Assembly (NCBI GenBank): GCA_024279275.1
Contig: JAJRRS010000019.1
Location: 1-64,000 of the forward strand
From: Planctomycetota bacterium
GTDB lineage: Bacteria > Planctomycetota > Phycisphaerae > Phycisphaerales > Phycisphaeraceae
Direction: 5' to 3'
Length of the DNA: 64,000 nucleotides
Positions within the stretch are counted from its first letter, which is position 1. Each line of letters starts with the position of its first letter. The notes under the pieces are model-generated. The model was not told the origin of the DNA. It made no database searches and saw only the letters and a list, made by a program, of their open reading frames with translations. Both the position numbers and the translations under genes were made by a program. Of the stretch, positions 1 to 9,000 are shown in pieces.

Positions 1-178
1 CGGTGACGACGAGGTCGAACTGGCCGTGCTTAAGCTCGTCGGTGGCGGCGTCGAGGTTGTGGACGAGTGTGCAGACGTGGCCCATCCGGCGTAGGGCCTC
101 GGCCATGACCTCGGCGTGGTCGGGTTCGTCGTCCACAATCAAGACCTGTGCGGTCGGGGTTTTTTCATCGGTTGGCAT
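1..178 (-). CDS. Response regulator, receiver domain fragment (runs off window start)
   Basis: Reading leftward from the ATG at 178-176, the protein begins MPTDEKTPTAQVLIVDDEPD and continues through a receiver-domain alpha1/beta2 (HAEVMAEALRRMGH) to FDLVVT, where the window ends just before the expected phospho-accepting aspartate. The paired acidic residues in the LIVDDE strand are the usual magnesium-binding pair of CheY-like receivers. The output domain lies outside the window, so whether this is an NtrC-type activator, a DNA-binding regulator or a stand-alone receiver cannot be seen. No partner histidine kinase is visible here. Confidence 0.8.
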   Translation of the reverse strand, partial: MPTDEKTPTAQVLIVDDEPDHAEVMAEALRRMGHVCTLVHNLDAATDELKHGQFDLVVT

Positions 179-300
179 AGATGGCAATCTTGACGGTCAA
201 GGGGGCTGGGGTCAACCTTCGGGCCTTGGCCCATTCAATCAATGGGCAAGGGGTCATTGAGGTGGCGGCTCCAGGCTCGCGGAGTTCGGCTGTGGGGGCA

Positions 301-336
301 GCACGCGGATCTTCGATCCGCCGCTAAACGGCAAGC
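301..336. repeat. Dispersed intergenic hairpin repeat, copy 1
   Basis: A perfect 7-bp stem GCGGATC / GATCCGC with a 3-nt loop (TTC) at 305-321 is followed by the tail CGCTAAACGGCAAGC at 322-336. The same stem, tail and spacing recur at 1437-1468 with a different loop (TGC). The rest of 179-464 contains no convincing gene; near its right edge is the mqnA -10 box. Confidence 0.7.
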
Positions 337-451
337 TTGGGATTGACGGGATTTAGTGAATGGTTCAACGAGAGTGGGATTCACCGGTTAAAGCGTATTG
401 GAAGAATGTGGGACAAAAATGAGAGTCAGGGGACAGGCGGGATCAGGCCGA

Positions 452-457
452 TATAAT
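452..457 (+). promoter_or_regulatory. Candidate -10 box for mqnA (leaderless transcript?)
   Basis: A perfect TATAAT lies at 452-457, only 7 bases before the ATG at 465. A start point 6-8 bases downstream of the box would fall at or next to the initiation codon, implying a leaderless message. No good -35 hexamer is seen 16-18 bases upstream (the region is GGGGAC-like) and there is no Shine-Dalgarno sequence before the ATG, which fits the leaderless idea. Confidence 0.45.
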
Positions 458-464
458 CCATAAG

Positions 465-1325
465 ATGCCTGTACCGACAAAACAATCAGACATAACCTCG
501 GGGACCGCGCGGGGGGTCCAGCGGATCGGCTGTGTGGGGTATCTGAATGCCAAGCCTTTGATCGAGGGGTTGGAGGGGTTGTCTGATCCGGTGGTTCGGC
601 TGGATGTGCCGTCGGCGTTGGTGTCGGATCTGGAGCGTGGTGAGGTGGATATCGCGTTGTGCCCGGTGATCGATTACTACCGGTCGAAGCAGCCGTTGGT
701 GGTTGTGCCGGTGGGTTGTATTGCGTCGGATGGGGCGACGCAGACGGTTCGGTTGTTTAGTAAGACGCCGATCGATTCGATCGTGCGCGTGCATGCGGAT
801 AGGGATAGTCATACGAGTGTGGGGCTGTTGTGTGTGTTGTTGGATGAGTTGTATGGGCTACGGCCTGAGGTGGTGGGTTTTGATGCGCGGGGGCGGGCCG
901 GGGATGGGACACTTGATTCTCCTGAGACGATGCTGTTGATCGGGGACAAGGTGGTGAACGATGCGCCATCGGCGGAGGCGTACCCGTACCAACTGGATTT
1001 GGGCGAGGCGTGGAAGGGATTGACGGGGTTGCCTTTTGTGTTTGCGGTGTGGATGGCGAAGCGCGATACACTGTTGGGTGACTTGCCGGGGCGATTGGAT
1101 CGACAGAGAGAGAAGAACGCCCAGGAAATCGAGGCGATCGCGGATCGTCATGCGGCGGCGCATGGATGGGAGATCAGGCAGGCGCGTAATTATCTTGGGC
1201 GGGTGCTGAGTTACCGTGTCGGGGACGAACATCTTGAAGCGATCGAGCGTTTCGCTGGGTATACCGCGGGGCTTGGGTTGATTGAAGATGCGAAGCCGTT
1301 GGAGCTTTGGCGGGCGGGTTCGTGA
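465..1325 (+). CDS. mqnA: Chorismate dehydratase MqnA (futalosine menaquinone pathway)
   Basis: This 286-residue protein matches MqnA, a periplasmic-binding-protein-like enzyme that dehydrates chorismate to 3-[(1-carboxyvinyl)oxy]benzoate, the first step of the futalosine route to menaquinone. Visible family marks are the N-terminal IGCVGYLNAKPLIEGL block (residues about 21-36, with the NAKPL substrate-binding segment), DVPSALVSDLERGEVDIALCPVIDYY and the mid-protein SVGLLCVLL and LLIGDKVV blocks. About 20 extra residues precede the usual start, and the ATG is chosen because it is the only one close to the TATAAT box. No other mqn gene lies nearby. The enzyme is expected to be cytoplasmic. It is a stand-alone gene between two copies of a dispersed hairpin repeat. 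Confidence 0.88.
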   Translation: MPVPTKQSDITSGTARGVQRIGCVGYLNAKPLIEGLEGLSDPVVRLDVPSALVSDLERGEVDIALCPVIDYYRSKQPLVVVPVGCIASDGATQTVRLFSKTPIDSIVRVHADRDSHTSVGLLCVLLDELYGLRPEVVGFDARGRAGDGTLDSPETMLLIGDKVVNDAPSAEAYPYQLDLGEAWKGLTGLPFVFAVWMAKRDTLLGDLPGRLDRQREKNAQEIEAIADRHAAAHGWEIRQARNYLGRVLSYRVGDEHLEAIERFAGYTAGLGLIEDAKPLELWRAGS

Positions 1326-1436
1326 CGCCGGGATCGCGCGGGGAGACGAAGTGTGATACCCATCTCATTTCATCTTCGTGCGGTCAACCACAGCACACGG
1401 TCTACGGTTGGGAAACTTGGCCCGTTGGGCCAACAC

Positions 1437-1468
1437 GCGGATCTGCGATCCGCCGCTAAACGGCAAGC
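1437..1468. repeat. Dispersed intergenic hairpin repeat, copy 2
   Basis: Stem GCGGATC / GATCCGC with loop TGC at 1437-1453 is followed by the tail CGCTAAACGGCAAGC at 1454-1468. Stem and tail are identical to the copy at 305-336 and only the loop differs. The two copies bracket mqnA. The remaining bases of 1326-1543 show no other feature. Confidence 0.7.
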
Positions 1469-1543
1469 CAGCGTACGGCGGGTATCGATGACCTGTTCGA
1501 CGAACATGGCTTCGCAGACGCATGTGCATTAAGTGAAATTGGT

Positions 1544-3031
1544 ATGAGTCGGCGACTTAAACAAACCTTTAACTGCGAGCCGTTGGATGAGCTGACCCGG
1601 CAACTGGTTTTTTCTCCGCCTGATAAGCGAGCCCGGCAGGTCAGGCGGATCGAACGGTTGCACGACCAGCTTGACCCAGAGAAGAATTTTCCACTGGATT
1701 TTTTGTTCTATCGGATCACGAAGTATCGGCGTGAGGGTAAGGACGCGGTGCTGCTGGCTGGGGAGGCGGTGCTGCCGGACCTGCGTTTGATGATTGATAC
1801 GCTTAGCCGATCGATGCGGATGCCGATCGATGATGCGGGGGACCCGGTCGAGACGGTGCAACAACTCGCGGATCGGCTGGGGGTGAGTACGAAGACAATC
1901 GGGCGGTGGCGAGCGGCGGGGATGCGTTGGCGCTGGGTTGCGCCGACGAGCGGCGGGCGCAAGGTCGTGGCGGTTCCCAGGGCTGCGTCGCAACGGTACA
2001 TCGGGGATCATCCGGATCAGGTGCGGCGTGCGGCGGAGTTCACACAGATGGAGCCTGCGGCGCGCAAACGTCTGATCGAACGTGCTCGGCAGATCGCGCG
2101 TCGGCGTGAGGTGTCGTTGAATCAGGTCGCGGCGCACCTGGCGCAGAAGACCGGGCGAGCGTTGCAGACGATTCGACAGGTGCTTGCGAATTATGATCGG
2201 GACCATCCTGGGCGGGCTGTTTTTACGGATCACGCGGGGCCCTTGAGTGCGAAGCAGAAACGTGTGATTGTGCGTGCGTACCGGGTGGGTGTGCCGGTGG
2301 ATCGGATTGCTGAGCGATTTAAGCGGACGCGGTCAACGGTGTATCGTGTGGTGCATCAGCACCGCGCGGGGGGTGCGGGGCGTGTGACTTTAGATTACAT
2401 CCCTTCGCCGGTCTTTGATCGTGATGATGCGGATGAGGTAATCCTGGGGCGATCGCTGGAGGATCTGACTCGGTCTACGGGGATGGCGGGTGATGCTTTG
2501 GATGATCTGCCCGAACCGATGCGGGTGTTGTTTAATCAGCCGGTAATCCCTACCGACCGGGTGCGTGCGTTGTTTGTGCGATACAACTATGTGAAGTTTC
2601 GTGCTGGTCGTGCCAGGGAAAAGTTTGATCGGTACAGCCCGGGGGCGAAGCAGGTCGGTGTGTTTGATGATTTTGCGGAGCAGGCGCGGGTGCTGCGTGA
2701 ACTGTTGGTTCGGATTCATCTGCCGGTGGTGTTGTCGGTGGCACGTCGGCACCTGATCGGGGAAACAGGTTCGACGCGAACTCATCTGATCGAATTGCTT
2801 GAAAAGGGGCTGGGTGTCTTGATCCAGTCGGTTGAGTCATTCAATCACGTCAGGCAACGCCGGTTTGATTCGGCTCTGACTAATCGGCTGCTCACCCGAT
2901 TCGCGACCGAATCGCAGGCCGGACGGAGTTTGGGGGCCAAGCAGGCGCAACGAAAACTACAGGAGGGTGACGGACTTAAACGGCTGACTGATCTGGCGGG
3001 TGAGGCGGGGGTTAGGATCTGTGATGTGTGA
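1544..3031 (+). CDS. Sigma-70-like protein with N-terminal helix-turn-helix segments
   Basis: This 495-residue protein has three helix-turn-helix-like segments: about 104-126 (VQQLADRLGVSTKTIGRWRA), 191-213 (SLNQVAAHLAQKTGRALQTI) and 235-272 (LSAKQKRVIVRAY...DRIAERFKRTRSTVYRVV). They are followed by a block at about 386-455 that follows sigma-70 region 2: LLVRIHLPVVLSVARRH, then a LIELLEKGLGVLIQSVESFN stretch matching the region 2 helix that normally reads LIQEGNIGLMKAVEKFD. The conserved tryptophans of region 2.3 (normally ATWWIR) are replaced by SALTNRLLTRF, and no region 4 follows; the order is therefore reversed relative to normal sigma factors. It is probably a transcription factor, but true sigma activity is uncertain. 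It is monocistronic and converges with queD. The start follows a weak ribosome site. Confidence 0.6.
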   Translation: MSRRLKQTFNCEPLDELTRQLVFSPPDKRARQVRRIERLHDQLDPEKNFPLDFLFYRITKYRREGKDAVLLAGEAVLPDLRLMIDTLSRSMRMPIDDAGDPVETVQQLADRLGVSTKTIGRWRAAGMRWRWVAPTSGGRKVVAVPRAASQRYIGDHPDQVRRAAEFTQMEPAARKRLIERARQIARRREVSLNQVAAHLAQKTGRALQTIRQVLANYDRDHPGRAVFTDHAGPLSAKQKRVIVRAYRVGVPVDRIAERFKRTRSTVYRVVHQHRAGGAGRVTLDYIPSPVFDRDDADEVILGRSLEDLTRSTGMAGDALDDLPEPMRVLFNQPVIPTDRVRALFVRYNYVKFRAGRAREKFDRYSPGAKQVGVFDDFAEQARVLRELLVRIHLPVVLSVARRHLIGETGSTRTHLIELLEKGLGVLIQSVESFNHVRQRRFDSALTNRLLTRFATESQAGRSLGAKQAQRKLQEGDGLKRLTDLAGEAGVRICDV

Positions 3032-3078
3032 TTGATGATTGATGATGTGAAGAGGTTGAATCCGAAAGATCATCAATC
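3030..3078. terminator. Inverted repeat between convergent genes
   Basis: Two overlapping copies of GATTGATGAT (3030-3039 and 3037-3046) pair with ATCATCAATC at 3069-3078, giving a 10-bp stem with a loop of about 22 bases. It lies between the convergent sigma-like gene and queD. It is AT-rich and lacks a clear T-run, so a bidirectional terminator role is only a suggestion. Confidence 0.4.
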
Positions 3079-3089
3079 ATAAATGCCCA

Positions 3090-3449
3090 TCACCCTTTGT
3101 ATTCCGCGCTGCTGGTGCATGTTTCTTTGACGCGGATGGAGGCGAGTAGCGGGAGGTTGGGTTTGAGGCGGTCGTAGATCCACTTGGCGAGCATCTCGGC
3201 GGTCGGATTCTCTAAGCCTTCGATGTCGTTGAGGCAGTAGTGGTCGAGTTGTTTGCGGATGGGTTCGGTGGCTTGCTTGACTTCGCCGAAGTCCTGGAGG
3301 AAGCCCTTGGCGGGATCGACTTCGCCGGCGATGACGACGTCGATCTTGAATGAGTGGCCGTGCAGGCGTCGGCACTTGTGTCCCTCGGGGAAGGTTGGGA
3401 GCCAATGAGCGGCCTCGAAGTCGAATGTTTTGGTGAGTGAGATTTTCAT
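3090..3449 (-). CDS. queD: 6-carboxytetrahydropterin synthase QueD
   Basis: This 119-residue enzyme converts 7,8-dihydroneopterin triphosphate to 6-carboxy-5,6,7,8-tetrahydropterin in preQ0/queuosine synthesis. The N-terminal FDFEAAHWLP histidine, the HKCRRLHGHSF block (catalytic cysteine and the HGH zinc ligands at about 26-36) and the DHYCLND and ENPTAEMLAKWIYD blocks are all present, and the length is normal. The ATG at 3449 (MKISLTKTF) is used because the upstream 34 codons show no family similarity. The gene follows queE after about 150 bases on the same strand, so both pre-queuosine steps are together and probably cotranscribed with folK. Confidence 0.92.
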   Translation of the reverse strand: MKISLTKTFDFEAAHWLPTFPEGHKCRRLHGHSFKIDVVIAGEVDPAKGFLQDFGEVKQATEPIRKQLDHYCLNDIEGLENPTAEMLAKWIYDRLKPNLPLLASIRVKETCTSSAEYKG

Positions 3450-3596
3450 GGTTTTAGATGTATGAATTGAGATTGATGATTTATGATTTTTCGGCCACGG
3501 TTTATCAACGACGGTTGTGAGTTCGAGGATCGATTGTATCAACCTCATCAATCAGCAACCATAGGTCCGCGAAGCGAAATCACACATCATCAATGC

Positions 3597-4283
3597 CTAT
3601 ACGCCTCTGGCGTTTGGATCCCAGATGAGTTTATGGAGTTGGGTTTGGATTCGCACGGGGAGGTGGTCCTGGAGGACCCACTGGGTCAGGTCGTGGAGGG
3701 AGAGGCTGGTTGCTCCGGGGAGGTCCTTGCCGGGGGGCGTTTCGTGGACGGAGCTGAGGAGGACGGCGGCGACACGGTCGGCTAAATGGTGTTCGTTGAT
3801 GACACCACAGGCCCAGTCGTAGTCTTCTCTTGAGCATAGAACGAATTTTACTTCGTCGCGTTGGTTGAGGTGTTCGATATTGGGCCAGTGATTGCGATTG
3901 ACTTCGCCGCTGCCGGGGGATTTGAGGTCCATGATGCGGATGACGCGGGGGTCGCAGGGGCTGATGTCGCAGGCGCCGCTGGTCTCGATGAGGACGGTCT
4001 TGTTTAGGTCACACAAGCGTGTCATGAGTGGGTGGACGTTGGGTTGGAGCAGCGGTTCGCCGCCGGTGACTTCGTAGAGGTCGCAGTGGCTGGCGATTTT
4101 TTCAGCTTCGGCGATGATGTCGTCGATCGTTTTGCGTGTGCCTTCGTGGAAGGCGTACTCGGTGTCGCAGTAGCCGCAGCGCAGGTGGCAGCCGGTGAGT
4201 CGGATGAAGACACAGGGGAGGCCGGCGCGGGTGGACTCGCCCTGGATCGAATAGAAAATCTCGTTGACCATCAGGGTACTCAT
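3597..4283 (-). CDS. queE: 7-carboxy-7-deazaguanine synthase QueE (radical SAM)
   Basis: This 228-residue radical SAM enzyme performs the ring contraction of 6-carboxytetrahydropterin to 7-carboxy-7-deazaguanine, the step after QueD. The N-terminus reads MSTLMVNEIFYSIQGESTRAG and the iron-sulfur motif is CHLRCGYCDTEYAF, the CX3CX2C form with the Asp-Thr that follows it in the family. EVTGGEPLLQ is the SAM-binding GGEP strand. The ATG at 4283 overlaps the folK stop codon as ATGA (4280-4283), so the two are translationally coupled; longer in-frame starts would lie well inside folK and carry no similarity. Confidence 0.93.
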   Translation of the reverse strand: MSTLMVNEIFYSIQGESTRAGLPCVFIRLTGCHLRCGYCDTEYAFHEGTRKTIDDIIAEAEKIASHCDLYEVTGGEPLLQPNVHPLMTRLCDLNKTVLIETSGACDISPCDPRVIRIMDLKSPGSGEVNRNHWPNIEHLNQRDEVKFVLCSREDYDWACGVINEHHLADRVAAVLLSSVHETPPGKDLPGATSLSLHDLTQWVLQDHLPVRIQTQLHKLIWDPNARGV

Positions 4284-4813
4284 TTTGCGGGCGTCTCCAG
4301 TTCTATCAGCAGTTCGCGGATGGTGCGTTTGAGGATCGGGTGGACCACGTCTGGAGCGATGTGACACAACGGGCGGAGGACGAAGTCGCGGTGGTGCATT
4401 CTTGGGTGGGGGATGGTGAGGTTAGGGGTGAGGCTTGAAGGGTGAGGCTTGAGGGTGTCGCAAGAGGGTTCGGGGTGGTTGATGATTTGGTTGCCGAAGA
4501 GGAGGATGTCCAGGTCGAGTGTGCGTGGGGCGCAGCGTTGGGTTTCGGCTTTGCGGTCTCGGCCGTGGTCGGCTTCGATCTGATGAAGCGATTCTAAGAG
4601 CTGCTTGGGTGAAAGATCGGTGTTGACAGCGGCGACACTATTGAGGAACCTGCCCTGCCCAGCGGGTCCGCCGACGGGGTCGGTCTCGTAGGTGGGGCTT
4701 TGGCTGACCAGCGTGACGCCCGGGAGCGAGCCTAAATCGGCCAATGCACCCGCTAAATGGGCCTGGCGGTCGCCCTGGTTGGACCCCAACGCGATGTATG
4801 CCTGCGTAGCCAT
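4280..4813 (-). CDS. folK: 6-hydroxymethyl-7,8-dihydropterin pyrophosphokinase FolK
   Basis: This 177-residue cytoplasmic enzyme transfers pyrophosphate from ATP to 6-hydroxymethyl-dihydropterin in folate synthesis. Marks are YIALGSNQGDR at the N-terminus, SPTYETDPVGGPAGQGRFLNSVAAV (pterin-binding region), CAPRTLDLDILLFG (the RTLDLDIL signature) and LTIPHPRMHHRDFVLRPL near the C-terminus. It is the first gene of a folK-queE-queD run on the minus strand. The link makes sense because folate and queuosine both start from GTP cyclohydrolase I product. About 20 residues around 130-145 are an insertion (EPSCDTLKPHPSSLTPN) between the DLDIL and IPHP blocks. Confidence 0.92.
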   Translation of the reverse strand: MATQAYIALGSNQGDRQAHLAGALADLGSLPGVTLVSQSPTYETDPVGGPAGQGRFLNSVAAVNTDLSPKQLLESLHQIEADHGRDRKAETQRCAPRTLDLDILLFGNQIINHPEPSCDTLKPHPSSLTPNLTIPHPRMHHRDFVLRPLCHIAPDVVHPILKRTIRELLIELETPAK

Positions 4814-4906
4814 CTGTGGATTGTTGCCGGTTCATTAGCCTCAGGCAAACGCGCCACCGGACATGACCCGGTTGGTTGCCTATGATGTGGGCTGAAAACC
4901 AAATTA

Positions 4907-5053
4907 ACCACAGAGGCACAGAGACACAGAGAAGAAAATACAGAATTATGACATGACAGACAGGACGATCAGGATCAGTGAATATTGCGGGCCATCGGAT
5001 TCATCCGGGCCATCCTGTTAAAATGTTTTCTCTGTGCCTCTGTGTCTCTGTGT
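4907..5053. repeat. Inverted pair of CACAGAG-type repeats ahead of cysH
   Basis: ACCACAGAGGCACAGAGACA-type sequence at 4907-4934 is mirrored at 5028-5053 (TCTCTGTGCCTCTGTGTCTC...), giving two oppositely oriented copies of the same degenerate 7-base phrase about 95 bases apart. A third, shorter copy (ACCGCAGAGCACAGAGGAAG) is at 5887-5906, after cysH. This phrase is a widespread intergenic repeat in many bacterial genomes; its function is not known to me. Confidence 0.65.
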
Positions 5054-5071
5054 TTTACCCCTGACTTCAAC

Positions 5072-5815
5072 ATGACCACCACTACGAAACAACCCAATCT
5101 CGATCTGGTTAACCCCGAACTGCTGGAGGCGGACGCCACGGACATTGTGCGCTGGGCACACAAGACGTTTGGGGATGGGCTGGTGCTGTCGACCAGCTTC
5201 GGGATGCAGGCGGCGGTGATGTTGCACCTGGTGACGCGGGTTGTGCCGAACATCCCGGTGATCTTCATCGATACGGGGTTTCACTTTTTGGATACCTACA
5301 AGTTTGCGGACGAGCTGACCGATCGGCTTAAGCTGAACCTCAAGGTGTACCAGGCGAAGGAAAGCTCCGCGTGGACGTTGGCCCGCCACGGCAAGCTGTG
5401 GGAGAAGGATGTCGAGGGTTTGAATCAACTCGACCTGATCCACAAGGTTGAGCCGATGGGCCGGGCGTTAGAAGAACTCGGCGCGACGGCGACGCTGGCG
5501 GGGCTGCGTCGGGGCCAGACCGAAAACCGTAAGAACCTGCCGCCGGTCGTGTTGCAGAGAGAGCGTTATAAGGTCCACCCGATCCTGTTGTGGTCGACCA
5601 AGGATGTGCATGATTATCTTAAGAAGCACGATCTGCCGTACCATCCGCTGCGTGAACAGGGGTACAGCTCAATCGGGGACTGGCACTCGACGCTTCCTAT
5701 CACGGCTGAGCAGGGCGAGCGCGATGGCCGCTTCGGCGGGCTGAAGCAGGAATGTGGTTTGCATCTGCCGGAGACGAAGGAAGAGGATGACAGCCGGTTT
5801 TCGAGTGGGTTGTAG
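5072..5815 (+). CDS. cysH: Phosphoadenylyl-sulfate reductase CysH
   Basis: This 247-residue assimilatory sulfate reduction enzyme reduces PAPS to sulfite with thioredoxin. [17 protein letters not shown] is the PP-loop nucleotide-binding block, [11 protein letters not shown] follows, and [10 protein letters not shown] near the C-terminus carries the catalytic cysteine. The cysteine pairs that hold the [4Fe-4S] cluster of APS reductases are absent (the position reads [11 protein letters not shown]), so it should use PAPS rather than APS. The start is MTTTTKQPN at 5072; the in-frame sequence upstream to 4985 is translated repeat DNA. It stands alone, with no cysD/N/C neighbour in view. Confidence 0.92.
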   Translation: MTTTTKQPNLDLVNPELLEADATDIVRWAHKTFGDGLVLSTSFGMQAAVMLHLVTRVVPNIPVIFIDTGFHFLDTYKFADELTDRLKLNLKVYQAKESSAWTLARHGKLWEKDVEGLNQLDLIHKVEPMGRALEELGATATLAGLRRGQTENRKNLPPVVLQRERYKVHPILLWSTKDVHDYLKKHDLPYHPLREQGYSSIGDWHSTLPITAEQGERDGRFGGLKQECGLHLPETKEEDDSRFSSGL

Positions 5816-6033
5816 GGCCAGCGAGCTGCTGCGTCCTCACGGCGGTCCGCGTCGGGGGCGACGCGGCTCCGTCAGGCAGGGGGTTCACCGCAGAGCACAG
5901 AGGAAGGCACGTTGGTCATCCCCCCGCCGTTTAGTCGGGACGGCTACGCCCGGTTGCGCCGCGTGGCCGCGGCGGCTAAACGACAGTCTTTGGCGTGTGA
6001 AGACGTGGTTTGTAAAATACAATTCTTTTTCCT

Positions 6034-6052
6034 CGCGACTCGTAGAGTCGCG
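6034..6052. repeat. Perfect hairpin CGCGACTC-GTA-GAGTCGCG
   Basis: An 8-bp perfect stem with a 3-base loop lies between cysH and the convergent envelope gene. The flanks are AATTCTTTTTCCT on the left and GGCTAGAAAAAAT on the right, so neither strand gives a stem followed directly by a T-run. It may be a bidirectional terminator or another dispersed palindrome. The rest of 5816-6070 holds only the CACAGAG repeat copy and a CGGCGGCTAAACG phrase like the tail of the repeats near 322 and 1454. Confidence 0.55.
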
Positions 6053-6070
6053 GCTAGAAAAAATGTGCTA

Positions 6071-9000
6071 TTAATGAGTGTCTTGTTCGCTTCTTCGTAT
6101 CGGTATCGTGCCGGACTTGATCTTGAATACTTCGATGCGTCCGGAGTCGCGGTGCCACTTGAAGGCGCTGGCTTTGGTTAGGTTTGGCTCGCCTTCTTTC
6201 TCAAAGGTGACTTGGCGGGGGTCGTCGGACCAGAGGATGATTTCGCGTTTGGATTCCTGGTAGAGCAGGTGGTCGCAGTGGACGGTGGTTGGGCCTTGGA
6301 GGATGCGTATGCCGCCGTCGGCCCAGACTCGCTGGAGTTCGGGCTTGGGCGCGTCTTTGGCAAGCCAACCGCCCCCGGAGTTGCCCCCGGCCCCGGAAGT
6401 TTTCGCTCCGCGTTTCTTTGACGGTCCTTTGAGTTCGGCGGCGAGGTCGTGGCAGTCGAGTTGGACACGGTCGCCATCTTCGGAGTCGTGGACCATGACG
6501 ACGGCACCTTTCATGGTCATGATCCCGTCGGTCATGTTGAGGATGAGGCCATCGGTCCACTGGAAGGCGGTGAGGCCTCGCCCGCCGAAGTCGATGGACT
6601 TGTTGTTGTCGGTCTTCGCGGAAGCGGTGGCGGGGTCTTCGGGCCGGTTTTCCGTGATTAGCATGCGCCCATAGCCGAAGACGTGAACCTGTTGGTTGGC
6701 CTGAGATGAATCCGCCGGCGTGCCCGTGCCGGGGTCGGTGAACACCATCTTCTGCGAGTCGGTGAGGAGGAGTTCGGTCATCAGGTTTTTGTGTTGAGCG
6801 GTGGCGTAGCTGCGTGCGCGGAAGCGGACGTTGCCTAGCATGGTGGCGGTGGCGAGTCGGCGGTCGCCGGTAGCTTCATCGACGACGAAGACGAGGGTGA
6901 GGTCGTTGCCCATGAGTTCGTTGATGTCGGTGCCATCGACGGAGAGGGTTTTGACGTTGCCCAGGAAGTGTGCGGTGCCTGCGGTGTCGTCGTAGTCCAT
7001 GCGGGTGGCCCAGGTGACACGGACGGTTTTTCCGGGGTCGTTGGGGTCTTGCATGACATCGAACCAGCCGGGGCCGATGACGCTGACGGTGCGGCCCTGC
7101 TGGTCCATGACGATGTGGTCGCCGGCGAGTGTGGCATCGGGGCGGATGACCAATGCGGGGGAACCGGGGGAATCTTGTGTACCGGGGGTGCCGGGGGAAC
7201 CGGGGGTGCCGAAGAGTTCGAGTTGGTCTTTGGCGGGTTCGGCGTGCAGGCGGTGTGCCTGGATCTTTACGTCCTGGTCTTTGATGTTGGCTTTGATGTT
7301 GCCTTGCGCATCAAGCGATCTGACGGCGAGTTTGTCGTCGCCTTGCGGGGTATCTTCAAAGAGAGCAAGTGTCAGGCTGTCGGCGGTCATGTCCAGGTCT
7401 ATGTAGTCCACCGCGACGTTGCCAAGGAACGTGGCGGTCTTGACGCCCTTGATCCGTGAACCGCCGGCGGGGTCGCCCCCAGATGTTTCGGAGGGTTGTT
7501 GGCTGGGTTTGTTCTTGAGGTAGAACTGCAAGTCCAGGCGGGTGTCGAAGGCGACGTGGATTGGGGATCGGGTATCGGGAGAGGGAATCGGGGTGTCGGT
7601 GGTGTCGGGTTTATTTTTGATTTGGCCGGTGAGTTGGCCGGGGCCTGTGACGTAGCCGGTGGCGTTGAGTTGGTCGATGGAGAGTTCTTGGCCGGTGAGT
7701 TGGCCCATATTGGGGGCGTTGATTTTGACGGGCGAGTTGGTTGATCCTTGGGCGAGTAGTCGTGCGTTGTGGGTGAAGTACGAGACGGTGGGTGCGAGGA
7801 TTGTTTCGCCCTGATCGGTGCGGATCTTTGCGGGCATCCCTGGTTTACCCTTGACGCTGACCCTGACATCGTCGGGGCTGGTCATTTCGTCGGGGGGATC
7901 GCTTAAGGGTGAGACGACCAGCCGACCGGCCCAGGTGATGACCACGTCCTGATCGGTAAAGGATGTGAGTGATCGACTATCGGCTTGCGGGACCTGGCCG
8001 ATGCTTGCGGCCAGGGCGTAAAGCAGTGCGCCGTGCAGCGGGTCTGATGATGCCAACTCGATGGAGTGATTGGAGGTGGTCAGGGGCGTGGTGGTAGTCG
8101 AAGTTTCAGGAGAATCCTCGGGGGAATCGTCGGGGGAATCGTCGGGGGAATCGGGGGGTGAAGTGTCGTCGCGGCCCCCCGCTGCTTTGGTACTGAAGAT
8201 TGTGGAAAGGTCGTCGCCTTGGATCACGTACTGGTCTTGGCCGACGCGGACATCCTTTAACTGCTCGAAGGTGGCGAGATAGAACTGGACCGGGCGGGCA
8301 ACGTCGTCGGGCTGCGTGCCGGGTTCATCAGGTGAGGAAGCGTCGGCGGTGGTAGCGGAAGATTTCGTGGGCTTGCTGCGTGGTTGAGATTGATCTTGTG
8401 ATGCGACGGCCGATGAATCGGCCTCCGCCGGTGCGGAGGTTGTTGTGGACGTGTCTGTGGTGGGTTTGGGGATGTAGTAAAGGGATTCGCCTTCTTCGAT
8501 GACGAGGCGTTCGATGCGGTGGCGGCGTTGGTTGTAGTTCAGGCTCAGGCCTCTGCCGCGGAACTGGACCTGTGGGCCGGTCATGAAGATCGCCCCTTCG
8601 CTTTCGAGTTGTTGAAGCTCCATGTCGAAGTGTAAGGGTTCGTCGAAGTAGGTGCGCATGACGACGTGTTTGTCGGACTTGAAATCGACCGGCGAGCCGT
8701 CGGGGGTTTCGTAGAGGGTGACGACGACGTTGCCGCGCATCTCGCCTTCGCGGGGGTGGTTGTCGGGGGCGACGATGGTGCCTTCGTCGGCGACGATGGT
8801 GATTTCTTTGCCGGGGCCAAGGTGGATCTGAGCGGTGGTGTTGATGACATCGACCACGCCTTGAGGCAGGGGGACGACGCGGTCGGCGTAGAAGAGGATG
8901 CCGCTTTCGCTGATCTCGTAGAGGATGCCGGTGGCCTCGCCGATCAGCGATTCGCCGTCAGCGGTGCCCTTGGGGACGTAGATATCCGGCGGGGCATCTG

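Noticed and set aside
3-260. Plus-strand frame at the window start
   Set aside because: The minus strand encodes a clear receiver domain over the same bases; the plus frame is its shadow.
1529-2233. Long minus-strand frame opposite the sigma-like gene
   Set aside because: Arg/His/Pro-rich composition, no domain, and it lies wholly inside a better-supported gene on the other strand.
3033-3085. GATTGATGATT repeats as a CRISPR-like array
   Set aside because: The copies overlap each other and are not separated by unique spacers of constant length; they form a stem-loop between convergent genes.
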